Notes under the pieces: model-generated
Seen by the model: only the letters and a program-made list of their open reading frames with translations
Told to the model about the DNA's origin: nothing
The model's database searches: none
Made by a program: the position numbers and the translations under genes
Shown here: one piece after another, positions 23,267 to 31,941 of the stretch
Position numbering within the stretch: position 1 is the stretch's first letter
Layout: each line of letters starts with the position of its first letter
Source of the DNA: Streptococcus oralis subsp. dentisani
Lineage (GTDB): Bacteria > Bacillota > Bacilli > Lactobacillales > Streptococcaceae
NCBI RefSeq assembly: GCF_007475365.1
Contig: NZ_CP034442.1
Coordinates: 620,001-684,000, forward strand
DNA: 64,000 nt
Reading direction: 5' to 3'

Positions 23267-23362
23267 GATTTTCACTTCTTTTCTATATTTTCTCTATTGT
23301 ACCGTATTTAATTAGAAAAAGTCAAACTTTGCCTTGTTTAGTTGGTAATTCGCCCCTATTTG

Positions 23363-23371
23363 TGATAGAAT
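23363..23371 (+). promoter_or_regulatory. Extended -10 promoter of guaA
   Basis: TGATAGAAT is a TGn-extended -10. TTGGTA stands 18 bases upstream as a weak -35. The ATG is 35 bases downstream. Confidence 0.55.
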
Positions 23372-23406
23372 ATTGAAGAAGATATTTCTTTTGAGAAAGG
23401 AAAAAG

Positions 23407-24969
23407 ATGAGCAACATTTCAACTGATTTGCAAGATGTCGAAAAAATCATCGTGCTGGACTATGGTAGCCAATACAACCAGCTGATTTCACGCCGTATTC
23501 GTGAAATTGGTGTTTTTTCAGAGCTAAAAAGTCACAAAATCTCAGCCGCAGAGGTTCGTGCGATTAACCCTGTTGGGATCATCCTCTCTGGTGGACCAAA
23601 CTCTGTATACGAAGATGGTTCATTTGATATTGACCCAGAAATTTTTGAACTTGGCATTCCAATTTTGGGAATCTGCTACGGTATGCAACTTTTAACTCAT
23701 AAACTTGGAGGAAAAGTCGTCCCTGCAGGTGATGCTGGTAACCGTGAGTATGGCCAATCACCACTTACCCATACCACTTCTGCCCTCTTTGAAGGAACTC
23801 CTGAAGAACAGATTGTTTTGATGAGCCATGGCGATGCTGTTACAGAGATTCCAGCTGATTTTGTTCGTACTGGAACATCTGCTGACTGTCCTTATGCAGC
23901 TATTGAAAACCCTGACAAGCACATCTATGGTATCCAATTCCACCCAGAGGTTCGCCATTCTGTATATGGGAATGATATCCTGCGCAACTTTGCCCTTAAC
24001 ATCTGTCAGGCTAAGGGTGATTGGTCAATGGACAACTTCATCGATATGCAGATCAAAAAAATCCGTGAAACTGTAGGTGACAAGCGTGTTCTTCTCGGTC
24101 TATCAGGTGGTGTTGACTCTTCTGTTGTTGGAGTTCTTCTTCAAAAAGCAATCGGTGATCAATTAATCTGTATCTTTGTAGACCACGGTCTTCTCCGTAA
24201 AGGGGAAGCAGACCAAGTTATGGACATGCTTGGTGGTAAGTTTGGGTTGAATATCGTCAAGGCAGATGCTGCTAAACGATTCCTTGATAAACTTGCTGGC
24301 GTTTCTGACCCTGAACAAAAACGGAAGATCATCGGTAATGAGTTTGTTTATGTCTTTGATGACGAAGCTAGTAAGCTAAAAGATGTAAAATTCCTTGCTC
24401 AGGGAACGCTTTACACTGACGTGATTGAGTCTGGTACAGATACTGCTCAAACCATCAAATCACACCACAATGTTGGTGGTCTTCCAGAAGACATGCAGTT
24501 TGAATTGATTGAACCATTGAACACTCTTTATAAGGATGAAGTTCGTGCCCTTGGTACAGAGCTTGGTATGCCAGACCACATCGTATGGCGTCAACCATTC
24601 CCAGGTCCAGGACTTGCTATCCGTGTCATGGGTGAAATCACTGAAGAAAAACTTGAAACAGTCCGCGAATCAGATGCTATCCTTCGTGAAGAAATCGCTA
24701 AAGCTGGTCTTGACCGTGATATCTGGCAATACTTCACAGTTAATACAGGTGTTCGTTCAGTCGGTGTTATGGGTGACGGTCGTACGTATGACTACACGAT
24801 CGCAATCCGTGCTATCACTTCTATCGATGGTATGACAGCTGACTTTGCTAAAATTCCTTGGGAAGTCCTTCAAAAAATCTCAGTACGTATCGTAAACGAA
24901 GTAGACCACGTTAACCGTATCGTCTACGACATTACAAGTAAACCACCAGCAACCGTTGAGTGGGAGTAG
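23407..24969 (+). CDS. guaA: GMP synthase (glutamine-hydrolysing)
   Basis: A 520-residue enzyme converting XMP to GMP. The N-terminal class I glutamine amidotransferase has [10 protein letters not shown] with the nucleophilic Cys near residue 94, and HPEVRHS with the catalytic His-Glu. The ATP-pyrophosphatase domain starts with the P-loop [11 protein letters not shown] near residue 223. The C-terminal dimerisation domain ends in PPATVEWE. Its 3' end is a known integration hot spot for mobile elements in several bacteria, and accessory remnants do follow here. GAAAGGA precedes the ATG. Confidence 0.98.
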   Translation: MSNISTDLQDVEKIIVLDYGSQYNQLISRRIREIGVFSELKSHKISAAEVRAINPVGIILSGGPNSVYEDGSFDIDPEIFELGIPILGICYGMQLLTHKLGGKVVPAGDAGNREYGQSPLTHTTSALFEGTPEEQIVLMSHGDAVTEIPADFVRTGTSADCPYAAIENPDKHIYGIQFHPEVRHSVYGNDILRNFALNICQAKGDWSMDNFIDMQIKKIRETVGDKRVLLGLSGGVDSSVVGVLLQKAIGDQLICIFVDHGLLRKGEADQVMDMLGGKFGLNIVKADAAKRFLDKLAGVSDPEQKRKIIGNEFVYVFDDEASKLKDVKFLAQGTLYTDVIESGTDTAQTIKSHHNVGGLPEDMQFELIEPLNTLYKDEVRALGTELGMPDHIVWRQPFPGPGLAIRVMGEITEEKLETVRESDAILREEIAKAGLDRDIWQYFTVNTGVRSVGVMGDGRTYDYTIAIRAITSIDGMTADFAKIPWEVLQKISVRIVNEVDHVNRIVYDITSKPPATVEWE

Positions 24970-24982
24970 AGTAAGTTATTCA

Positions 24983-25022
24983 AAAAAACGCTTGAAATCA
25001 ATGATTTCAGCGTTTTTATTTT
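24983..25022. terminator. Terminator of guaA, functional in both directions
   Basis: AACGCTTGAAATCA pairs with TGATTTCAGCGTT (one bulge) around ATG, with A and T runs on the two sides. Confidence 0.8.
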
Positions 25023-25049
25023 TCCCATAGCACCAATTTAGCACCAAAA

Positions 25050-25229
25050 CTATTTTTCAGTGTCTAAATCTAAAATCTTTTTAACAGTTTTAGTACTCTC
25101 TACATATACCCCCTTCTTTGATTCGCTAACAATTCTGAAATAATCACTATCATTTTCATTTAATTCATAAACACGATATAAATCATTTTTAACTTCAAAC
25201 TCACTACTTAACTTTTTTTCTGATTCATT
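25050..25229 (-). pseudogene. C-terminal gene remnant, AT-rich, unknown
   Basis: A 59-codon open stretch on the minus strand ends in TAG and starts directly after an in-frame stop. It reads NESEKKLSSEFEVKNDLYRV and continues to KKILDLDTEK, and it has plausible protein-like composition. There is no start codon or ribosome site at its beginning, so it is probably the tail of a deleted gene. I do not recognise the family. It lies between the guaA terminator and the split TIR-like gene and shares their low GC. The stretch 25230-25294 shows nothing further. Confidence 0.45.
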
Positions 25230-25294
25230 TTACCATCATTAAATCATGTTCCTATTCATATATTTATTATAAAACAACCTACTTTATTAGCAAA

Positions 25295-26527
25295 TTAATC
25301 GGATTTTAGATTTATTTTTCCTTTCACCATATCTGGTGTAAACTTCGATGTTATTTCATATTCAATTGTTCTAGGAACTTTTTTAAATAATAGTTTAGAA
25401 GGAAATGCCATTGAAATGTTATGTTTCAAATACTCAATATCAAACCTTAAAATATCAGATTCTGGTTTATCAAAATATCTGTATATAAATATATCGTTTA
25501 ATGAATCTTTATAATAGTTTTTTTGGCTTTCATAACTAGATGTTCTATTATATGTTAGAAGTGGAGAAACATTTATTTCTTCTGACCGTAATAAGGGGTG
25601 CTGAGGATAATCATATGCGCAAACAGTATCAGTTTCTTCAATTTTAAATAGGATTTCTTCTATTTTAATTTCCTGTACCTCCTCTATTATATTTTCTCCT
25701 GGATACAATAAGTCATGTTGTTTCAAAAGACAACCTTTAGGTACAATTAGTTTAATATCAATATCTTCATCATATGTCTTACCTATATTAGAAACCATTA
25801 ACTCTATATATTCAATGTTATCCATGAATGTAAAATATTCTGTGTATTCATTGAATGATATTATTTCCCAGTATAATTTTTTTAATAAAGAAAATCGGTT
25901 CCTTTCTTCATCGGTTCCAATATACGAAGGCGCACTTTTTCCGAAAGGTGTTGGCACTTGAATTTTATGTTTCTTCAAATTTCCTAAACACCAGAAATTC
26001 TCATGTAGTTTGATTTCCTCTTTGATTGCAAAATCGTTTATGAGTTTTTTAAAATCATCACTAATAGTCACATCATCAGCTATTTTAGACAGAAAATTAA
26101 CGTTATCTTCTTCATTTAGAGAAAGAGTCAACTTTTTAGTATTATTATCTACTTTAGTTGGAACCTCAGAAATAACAGTTTTATTTAATTCTTCAATATA
26201 GTCAATAATTTTCTTGTAGTTTTCATTTAAAAATTTTGACTCTAGTAAATTAAATTTTATAGGAACAGAACATTCGTCGGAAGATGTATTCTTATCTCTT
26301 ATCGTTAAAAGAGGTTTTAATCGTTCATTTTGAAAAGTTTCTTTCTCGTCAACTAAATTTAAAAAATATAATGTTAAGTGATTTGTAAAATGACGTTTAA
26401 ATTCACTTTTGTCCTTAACTGTAAAAAATATTCCTCTATCCTTATATCTTTCTTTGAAATTTTTTACAGCAGCAAATTGCTCCTCATTTATTTCTGAAGG
26501 AGTTATAGGAATATCTAGAAAATACAT
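25295..26527 (-). CDS. Downstream part of split TIR/DUF4062-like protein (frame -1)
   Basis: A 410-codon frame that continues the upstream part after a one-base frame change. Its first residues, MYFLDIPITPSEI, complete the fourth and later strands of the N-terminal domain, and residues up to about 60 (HLTLYFLNL) end it. The remaining 350 residues are an acidic, beta-rich region without a motif I recognise, ending PDMVKGKINLKSD. The ATG at 26527 has no ribosome site, so independent translation is unlikely. With the upstream part it would make a 521-residue protein. GC content is clearly below that of neighbouring core genes, which suggests acquisition by transfer. It may be a decayed or frameshift-controlled defence effector; function is not established. 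Confidence 0.6.
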   Translation of the reverse strand: MYFLDIPITPSEINEEQFAAVKNFKERYKDRGIFFTVKDKSEFKRHFTNHLTLYFLNLVDEKETFQNERLKPLLTIRDKNTSSDECSVPIKFNLLESKFLNENYKKIIDYIEELNKTVISEVPTKVDNNTKKLTLSLNEEDNVNFLSKIADDVTISDDFKKLINDFAIKEEIKLHENFWCLGNLKKHKIQVPTPFGKSAPSYIGTDEERNRFSLLKKLYWEIISFNEYTEYFTFMDNIEYIELMVSNIGKTYDEDIDIKLIVPKGCLLKQHDLLYPGENIIEEVQEIKIEEILFKIEETDTVCAYDYPQHPLLRSEEINVSPLLTYNRTSSYESQKNYYKDSLNDIFIYRYFDKPESDILRFDIEYLKHNISMAFPSKLLFKKVPRTIEYEITSKFTPDMVKGKINLKSD

Positions 26528-26859
26528 AAAAACTTGTTTTTTGCTAATAACATCTCCTCAATTTCTTCTTCCGTTCCAGAACCATACCTATCTGTTGCAG
26601 TACCAAATCTTGTCCAAAATATAGCAACAGCTGCATCACAGTCCCTAACAATTTGCTTATTTAATAATTCCTGTGGTTTATTACCCGACTCAGGAAAACT
26701 ATCCGTTGACCAATGCTTGACTGATACTTGTATATTATTCAAACTACCATAAAGTTTATTAAAGTTATCAACAGCTTCTTTAATTAACTCAAGATAATCA
26801 TTAACATCTCCGGGGCAAGAAATCAATAAATCGTAAACAGTCACTCCTTTTCTTGGCAT
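26515..26859 (-). CDS. Upstream part of split TIR/DUF4062-like protein
   Basis: A 114-residue frame beginning MPRKGVTVYDLLISCPGDV and ending shortly after a slippery A-tract. The pattern (a beta strand LLISCPGD, a helix, CDAAVAIFWTRFGT, then GSGTEEEIEEML) resembles TIR-like and DUF4062-like effector or sensor domains often found in phage-defence loci. GGAGG eight bases before the ATG at 26859 fixes the start; an upstream TTG reading is less likely. If translation stays in frame, the product stops at LCIF, in the middle of the domain. The glutamate in EEEIEE could be the NADase-type acid, but this is inference. Confidence 0.6.
   Translation of the reverse strand: MPRKGVTVYDLLISCPGDVNDYLELIKEAVDNFNKLYGSLNNIQVSVKHWSTDSFPESGNKPQELLNKQIVRDCDAAVAIFWTRFGTATDRYGSGTEEEIEEMLLAKNKFLCIF
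26536..26559 (-). other. Candidate -1 frameshift signal: slippery heptamer with upstream SD-like element
   Basis: The minus strand reads GAGGAG, 11 bases, then A-AAA-AAC positioned exactly on the zero-frame codons GCA AAA AAC. A -1 slip continues as CAA GTT TTT ATG, joining the two halves of the TIR-like protein without loss. The SD-like spacing resembles dnaX-type stimulators. A plain deletion of one A from an original A7 tract explains it equally well. Confidence 0.4.
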
Positions 26860-26961
26860 CAATGCATCCTCCAATAACTTAATATAATATTACATAGTTT
26901 TATGTTTTGTATTAGATATACTTCTAAACAAAAACTGAAAGTTTGACCTATTATAATTATA

Positions 26962-26999
26962 AATTAAAATAACAGTAAAATCAATTCATTTACTGTTAT
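26962..26999 (-). terminator. AT-rich hairpin, possible terminator of a lost upstream gene
   Basis: ATAACAGTAAA and TTTACTGTTAT form a perfect 11-bp stem with a nine-base loop. On the minus strand TTTTAATTT follows. It stands just past the remnant at 27035-27190. Confidence 0.42.
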
Positions 27000-27034
27000 A
27001 TTATTAGTTAGAGAAATAAGATTCACTTATCTAT

Positions 27035-27190
27035 TTAACGCAATTTAATTCTATGCTGATTCCCATTAAATTTACTCTTTCTGATATTATTATCACTCCC
27101 CACTACTTTTCCAGCCATTCTGGTTACTTCTTCTCTCATAGCATTTGCTTTTAAATTGGAGTATCTTCCGAGACTCCTCTTTTTAAATCC
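27035..27190 (-). pseudogene. C-terminal remnant of an unrecognised gene
   Basis: A 51-codon open stretch follows an in-frame TAG and ends in TAA. It reads GFKKRSLGRYSNLKANAMRE and continues through MAGKVVGSDNNI to NQHRIKLR. The basic, protein-like composition and the hairpin right after the stop suggest the tail of a real gene whose 5' part is gone; internal ATG codons lack ribosome sites. The family is not recognised. Together with the remnant at 25050-25229 it frames the TIR-like gene. The rest of 26860-27335 holds only the BceA promoter region. Confidence 0.42.
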
Positions 27191-27199
27191 CTAAAACCA

Positions 27200-27208
27200 T
27201 GCTATAAT
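27200..27208 (+). promoter_or_regulatory. Upstream extended -10 promoter of the bce operon
   Basis: TGCTATAAT is a perfect TGn-extended -10 located 127 bases before the bceA start, giving a long leader if used. Confidence 0.45.
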
Positions 27209-27260
27209 ATAGTAAGTATAAGTCCAATAACCTGACTATAAAAATCAGCGATAAAGATTT

Positions 27261-27306
27261 CTTACATCATCCGTAAGTGTTATTCTACTCTGATTCATAT
27301 TATAAT
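27261..27306 (+). promoter_or_regulatory. Putative BceR operator and proximal promoter
   Basis: An inverted repeat CTTAC-7-GTAAG (27261-27277) lies directly before the expected -35 position of a promoter with TATAAT at 27301-27306. Placement just upstream of -35 is typical of activator sites of Bce-type response regulators. The sequence itself was not matched to a known BceR box. Confidence 0.4.
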
Positions 27307-27335
27307 GAAAGTAACAAAAGATGGAGGTGTTTCAC

Positions 27336-28109
27336 ATGGAAACAATTTTACGAGTAGAATCATTAACAAAGCATTATGGAAAAGAGCCGAATATCACCAA
27401 AGCCTTGAACGGTATATCTTTTAAAGTTGTCAAAGGTGAGTTCTTAGGGATTATGGGGAGCAGTGGTTCTGGGAAAACAACCCTTCTTAACTGTCTCGCC
27501 ACTATCATAAAGCCAACTGACGGCTCCATTCAAATGCAAGATAAGGATTTAAGTCAATTAAAAGGTAGTCAGTTAGCTGATTATCGTGGTAAGGAAATCG
27601 GTTACCTCTTTCAAAATTTTGAGCTTTTGGACAATCTGACAGCCAAAGAAAATATTTTACTTCCCTTGTCTTTGCACAAGGTCGATGCCAACGAAAGTAA
27701 GGTTCGATTAGAATTGCTTTCCCAATATCTGGATATTTCTGAACTTCTGGATAAGTTCCCATCTCAATTATCAGGTGGTCAACGGCAAAGGGTAGCTGCT
27801 GCTCGTGCCTTGATTTTAGACCCTAAGATTGTATTTGCGGATGAGCCCACAGGGGCTTTGGATTCAAAAAATGCAACCATTTTGATGCAAAAATTATCCG
27901 AAATGAATCAAGTGGAAGAAACCACCATTCTCATGGTGACACACGATTCCGTCGCTGCCAGCTTTTGCAACCGCATCTTGTTTATCCAAGACGGAAAACT
28001 ATTCCATGAAATCCGACGCGATTATCCAAGAGAAAGTCAAGAAGATTTTTACCACAGAATACTAAAGGTCATGGCAGCGCTAGCTGGAGGTGATGGCAAT
28101 GTTTTCTAA
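27336..28109 (+). CDS. bceA: BceA-type peptide-antibiotic ABC transporter ATPase
   Basis: A 257-residue ATPase of the MacB/LolD/BceA class. Walker A is GSSGSGKT at 41-48, Q-loop LFQNFELLDNL, signature LSGGQRQR, Walker B IVFADEPTGALDS, switch VTHD. It powers the FtsX-like permease encoded next, which frees lipid-II-cycle targets from bacitracin or lantibiotic-like peptides. GGAGGT eight bases before the ATG at 27336 fixes the start; an in-frame start five codons earlier overlaps that ribosome site. It overlaps bceB by 11 bases. Confidence 0.93.
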   Translation: METILRVESLTKHYGKEPNITKALNGISFKVVKGEFLGIMGSSGSGKTTLLNCLATIIKPTDGSIQMQDKDLSQLKGSQLADYRGKEIGYLFQNFELLDNLTAKENILLPLSLHKVDANESKVRLELLSQYLDISELLDKFPSQLSGGQRQRVAAARALILDPKIVFADEPTGALDSKNATILMQKLSEMNQVEETTILMVTHDSVAASFCNRILFIQDGKLFHEIRRDYPRESQEDFYHRILKVMAALAGGDGNVF

Positions 28110-30153
28110 ATTAGTCTCAAGAAATAGCAAGAGAGATCGAAAGAATAATGGCTTGTACTTCAGTTCCATGGTTCTTTCTATTATCTCCTTTTACATCATC
28201 CTTTCTTTGTCCCATCAAGATGTGATGATCTTTCTAAAACAAATAGAGAGTCACGCTGTAAATAAACTCTTTAGCATGATTCCTATTCTTTACGTAGCAA
28301 CGCTCTTTATTCTCTTTTTTCTAGTCTACTTCGCAAGCAGTATGCAGATGGAAAGAAGAAAACATGAATTTGGTGTCTATCTCACACTAGGCATGCGAAG
28401 AAGCAAACTCTTCTTGCTACTCCTGCTTGAGGATTTGAGAAACAGTATCCTTGCTCTTGGAATAGGTCTTCCTATTTCTATCTTGATTTCAGAACTGATC
28501 AGCCTAATAACCGCTAAAATTGTGGGACTAGGTATTATTGAACATCAATTTTCTCTATCTACCACAGCTCTACTCTATACAGTCATTGGCTTCCTAGCCG
28601 TAAAATTAGCTGTTTTTGTCCTTTTAAGTGCAAAAACAGCTAATAAGGAAATCGGAAACTTGCTATCCTATTCTCCTTCTGGGATGAAGAAACTACTCCC
28701 AAAGGGTGTGTACCTTCTTGCTTCTGTCCTCGGGATTTTGCTTCTAGGAACAGCCTATTACATGGGTATGAGTGGACGAGCTTGGAAAAGTGTCATAACC
28801 ATGGGTATCACTGTTTTCTTGGGGACTCTAGGAACTATCCTCCTCTTCTTTGGTATGCGTTTATTTATAGACTTTTTGGTCAAGCTTGGAAACAATCGAA
28901 AACTTCATGCCTATAATTTTAGACAGATTCAGGAATTAGTTATCCAGCGCTCAACTATACTGGCTATCTGCTCTCTCTTAATCTTCTCTGCCTTGTGCCT
29001 CTTTGGAGCAGGTGTTGCCATTGCAAGTGGCAATTCAGGCAATCAAACCCACGTATTGGATTATACATTTAGAGATAGCAAGCAGGAAACAGATGAAAAT
29101 CTTGATGTAAATACAGTTAAAAAAGAGCTTGAAGCTGCTGGACTAGCATCACAGTTTTCAAAGATTCTGCAAATTAAAGTCGGCAAACCTAAAGAACACG
29201 AGTCCGTGTCCTTCGAAGAGGTCATCAAGGAGTTGAAAAAGCAAAAAGGCAGCAAGAACAAGGAAATTTTGCTCCATAAATTTAAACAGTCTACTAATTC
29301 CCACCTCATGCCAGTTTCCGAATACAATGAACTTAGAAAGGCTGCCAATCTCCCTCCTCTAAAATTAACTAGCAAGGAAGCCTACTTGTATATGGGGAAA
29401 GATTTTCTCCCAGATGAAAGTCTCGTCAACTCTGTTCTGAAGACGAAGCCTCAAATCAAAGTCATGGAAAATGATGTAAAATTGATTGGAGAGGTGGAGT
29501 CTTTACCAATTGTAACGGATCGTGAAATCACCCTCTCTGTTGCCCTCATAGTCCCAGATGAGACCTTTATGAGCTATACAGACGGTCACTATTCGAACTA
29601 TGTCAGCGGTATCTTAGCTCCTGAGCTAGTCAAGGAAAAAGGCTTGATGAGAGCTATCTCAGATACGAATGAAAAGCTAAATCAAACCTCTCTTGGCTAT
29701 GAAAGCTATATACAAAATATGGGAAGACAATTATTTTACATTATCTCTGCCAGCTATATCACCATCTATCTGGCTATCATCTTCCTTGTTGTGGCAAATA
29801 CAATCATTGGCGTTCAGTTTTTGATGGGACAAAGACAATCCTACAGACGATACCAAACCTTGATCCATCTCGGAGCCAACTACGAAACTCTTTGTAAATC
29901 GTCAGAAAAGCAAATCAATTGGTATTTCGGTCTGCCAATAGCCCTTGCACTTATCAGTAGTAGCTTCGGAGTGGGCTCCCTCCTCACAGGAATAGTACCA
30001 GCCAGTGCAAGAATGGCCATGGGGCAAAAATTTATCACAGCCATGCTGATAGTACTGCTCTTAGCAGGCTTTGAAGTCATCTATATCAGAATTGTAAAGA
30101 AAAATAGCAACAAGTACTTGTTGTCCTTAATGGAACCCAAAAGAGATGAATAA
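28099..30153 (+). CDS. bceB: BceB-type ABC transporter permease
   Basis: A 684-residue permease with ten predicted helices in the 1+3+ (extracellular domain) +... layout of BceB proteins: helices near 20-40, 57-77, 107-165, 200-260 and 285-310, a large extracytoplasmic domain at about 315-525, and FtsX-type helices at the C-terminus. The extracellular domain is the peptide-sensing part in the family. I chose the ATG at 28099 because GGAGG lies eight bases upstream; two codons further upstream are also open. It probably forms a complex with BceA and the histidine kinase encoded downstream. Confidence 0.9.
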   Translation: MFSKLVSRNSKRDRKNNGLYFSSMVLSIISFYIILSLSHQDVMIFLKQIESHAVNKLFSMIPILYVATLFILFFLVYFASSMQMERRKHEFGVYLTLGMRRSKLFLLLLLEDLRNSILALGIGLPISILISELISLITAKIVGLGIIEHQFSLSTTALLYTVIGFLAVKLAVFVLLSAKTANKEIGNLLSYSPSGMKKLLPKGVYLLASVLGILLLGTAYYMGMSGRAWKSVITMGITVFLGTLGTILLFFGMRLFIDFLVKLGNNRKLHAYNFRQIQELVIQRSTILAICSLLIFSALCLFGAGVAIASGNSGNQTHVLDYTFRDSKQETDENLDVNTVKKELEAAGLASQFSKILQIKVGKPKEHESVSFEEVIKELKKQKGSKNKEILLHKFKQSTNSHLMPVSEYNELRKAANLPPLKLTSKEAYLYMGKDFLPDESLVNSVLKTKPQIKVMENDVKLIGEVESLPIVTDREITLSVALIVPDETFMSYTDGHYSNYVSGILAPELVKEKGLMRAISDTNEKLNQTSLGYESYIQNMGRQLFYIISASYITIYLAIIFLVVANTIIGVQFLMGQRQSYRRYQTLIHLGANYETLCKSSEKQINWYFGLPIALALISSSFGVGSLLTGIVPASARMAMGQKFITAMLIVLLLAGFEVIYIRIVKKNSNKYLLSLMEPKRDE

Positions 30154-30185
30154 GGTAGAATAAAATAGGAAAAGGAGGAATCGAT

Positions 30186-30875
30186 ATGAAGCATATTCTG
30201 GTTATTGAAGATGAAGCCTTGATTCGAGATGAAATTGTTATTTTGTTAGAGAAAACGGGTTATCAAGTTGATAAGTTGACTGACTTCAAAGATACAAGCC
30301 AGCAAGTACTGCAATACGATACGGATCTAATCATACTGGATTTGAATTTGCCAGGAGAAACAGGTTTTCAAATTTGTAAAAATCTCAAGTCAAAACGCTC
30401 TGTGCCAATATTGGTTCTCACCTCCCGTGAACAACTAAAAGATGAGATCTACGCCCTAAAATTAGGGGCAGATGAATATCTAACAAAACCTTTCAAAAAA
30501 GAAAGATTCTTGGCTCGTATAGAAAATATCTTGAAACGCTATGAAGGTAGACAAAATTTGCTTGAAAAAGATAATTTCCTGCTGGATAGAAATACCTATA
30601 CCCTTTATATCAATGGACATTCGATTTTACTTCCTCAAAATCAAGGGAAATTGTTAGAAACCTTATTAGTGGCAACTGATTCTGTCGTCACAAAAGAAGA
30701 ACTAAGCATGAAACTGTGGAATACAACTGAGTTCATCGATGAAAATGCTCTTCAAGTAAATATTGCAAGGCTGAAAAAAGTGATGAAGCAGGCTGGCATT
30801 GCCCTTCAAGTCAAATCTGTCAGAGGTATTGGTTACAAGCTAGAAGAGGAAAGTCCAGATGAAACAGAATCTTAA
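30186..30875 (+). CDS. bceR: BceR-type response regulator (OmpR family)
   Basis: A 229-residue regulator with a receiver domain (phospho-acceptor Asp52 in LIILDLNLPGE, conserved Lys in YLTKPF) and a C-terminal winged helix ending VKSVRGIGYKLEEES. It lies 32 bases after bceB with AAGGAGG before the ATG, and overlaps the kinase gene by 17 bases. It most likely activates the bce operon from the inverted repeat upstream of bceA. Confidence 0.93.
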   Translation: MKHILVIEDEALIRDEIVILLEKTGYQVDKLTDFKDTSQQVLQYDTDLIILDLNLPGETGFQICKNLKSKRSVPILVLTSREQLKDEIYALKLGADEYLTKPFKKERFLARIENILKRYEGRQNLLEKDNFLLDRNTYTLYINGHSILLPQNQGKLLETLLVATDSVVTKEELSMKLWNTTEFIDENALQVNIARLKKVMKQAGIALQVKSVRGIGYKLEEESPDETES

Positions 30876-31860
30876 ATATCTAGCTACTTACCTGCCCTGG
30901 TTACTTGTTCTCTTAGCATTTGATCTATTCACAGCGATTCTGCTTTGGCTTTCAGATGTGAGAATGTTTCAAGCCCTCATCCTTCTCTATCTTTTAACTA
31001 CTGTCCTGCTTTTTTTCATTCTATCATTCCTACTGATAAGAAAAGAAAGAAAAAAATCCGCTGCCTATAAAGCCTTTATAGCCAATCCCAAGACGGATAC
31101 TGAGCTTGAATTATTGCATTTATCAAGTGCCTCAGAGAAAGAAAGCATTGAACAAATGGCAGATACACTTTATCAAAAGCAGGCTGAAATAGGAAAGCTC
31201 AACTCATTACTAGCCGAATACGAGGACTATGTTGAAAAATGGGCGCATGAGATTAAACTCCCTCTATCGCTTCTTTCCCTCCTTTTGGATAATCAAAGTG
31301 ACCAGCTGCCGAAGGATACAGCTTTTAAGTTGGACTATGTGAAGAATCAAATCCAAGGAAATGTATCACAAATCCTATTCTATTACAGGGTGAAAAGTGA
31401 GAAAAATGATTTTCTATTTGAAGACCTTGACCTAAAAGAGTGTATCCAAGATCTCTTGGAAAACTTTGATCCCTTACTCAAAGAAAAGAATTTTACGATT
31501 CAGCTAGAAAATATACAAGGAACCTGCTACACCGATCAACGCAGTTTTGAATTTATCCTCTCTCAAATCCTCGCCAACGCCCTTAAATATAGCTCTGACA
31601 AGCCCAAACTCAGCATTTCTATATCAAAGGATAAGGGGCGCACAAGTCTGATTATTAGGGATAATGGTTGCGGAGTTAAAGCTTGTGATCTCCCTCATAT
31701 CTTTGAAAAAGGCTTTACAGGTGATTCAGGAGAGACAAGGAAAAAATCAACAGGCATGGGCCTCTATCTGGTCAAACAATTAGCAGATGCTTTAAAAATC
31801 GACATCACAGTAAAATCCGAATGGATGCAAGGATTTGAAATTACTCTTTCCATTTCGTAA
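30859..31860 (+). CDS. bceS: BceS-type intramembrane-sensing histidine kinase
   Basis: A 333-residue kinase with only two membrane helices (about 11-31 and 37-60) and almost no extracellular loop. It therefore cannot bind peptide itself and must read the flux state of BceAB, as known for this family. The phospho-acceptor His130 lies in EKWAHEIKLPL, followed by N box ILANALKYS, G1 IIRDNGCGVK and G2 STGMGLYLV. It is the last gene of the bce operon. Confidence 0.93.
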   Translation: MKQNLKYLATYLPWLLVLLAFDLFTAILLWLSDVRMFQALILLYLLTTVLLFFILSFLLIRKERKKSAAYKAFIANPKTDTELELLHLSSASEKESIEQMADTLYQKQAEIGKLNSLLAEYEDYVEKWAHEIKLPLSLLSLLLDNQSDQLPKDTAFKLDYVKNQIQGNVSQILFYYRVKSEKNDFLFEDLDLKECIQDLLENFDPLLKEKNFTIQLENIQGTCYTDQRSFEFILSQILANALKYSSDKPKLSISISKDKGRTSLIIRDNGCGVKACDLPHIFEKGFTGDSGETRKKSTGMGLYLVKQLADALKIDITVKSEWMQGFEITLSIS

Positions 31861-31908
31861 TTTTTCGATTAAGAAAATTGCCTAATCATAGAAAGCACAT
31901 ATTTTATA

Positions 31909-31941
31909 TAAAAAAGGAAAGCACTTCAGCTTTCCTTTTTT
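31909..31941. terminator. Bidirectional terminator between bceS and ffh
   Basis: AAAAAGGAAAGC and GCTTTCCTTTTT form a 12-bp stem around ACTTCA, with A and T tracts on the two sides. Confidence 0.85.

Noticed and set aside
24955..27210. Direct att repeats of an integrated element at guaA
   Set aside because: I looked for the last bases of guaA (GAGTGGGAGTAG) repeated near 27 kb and found no copy.
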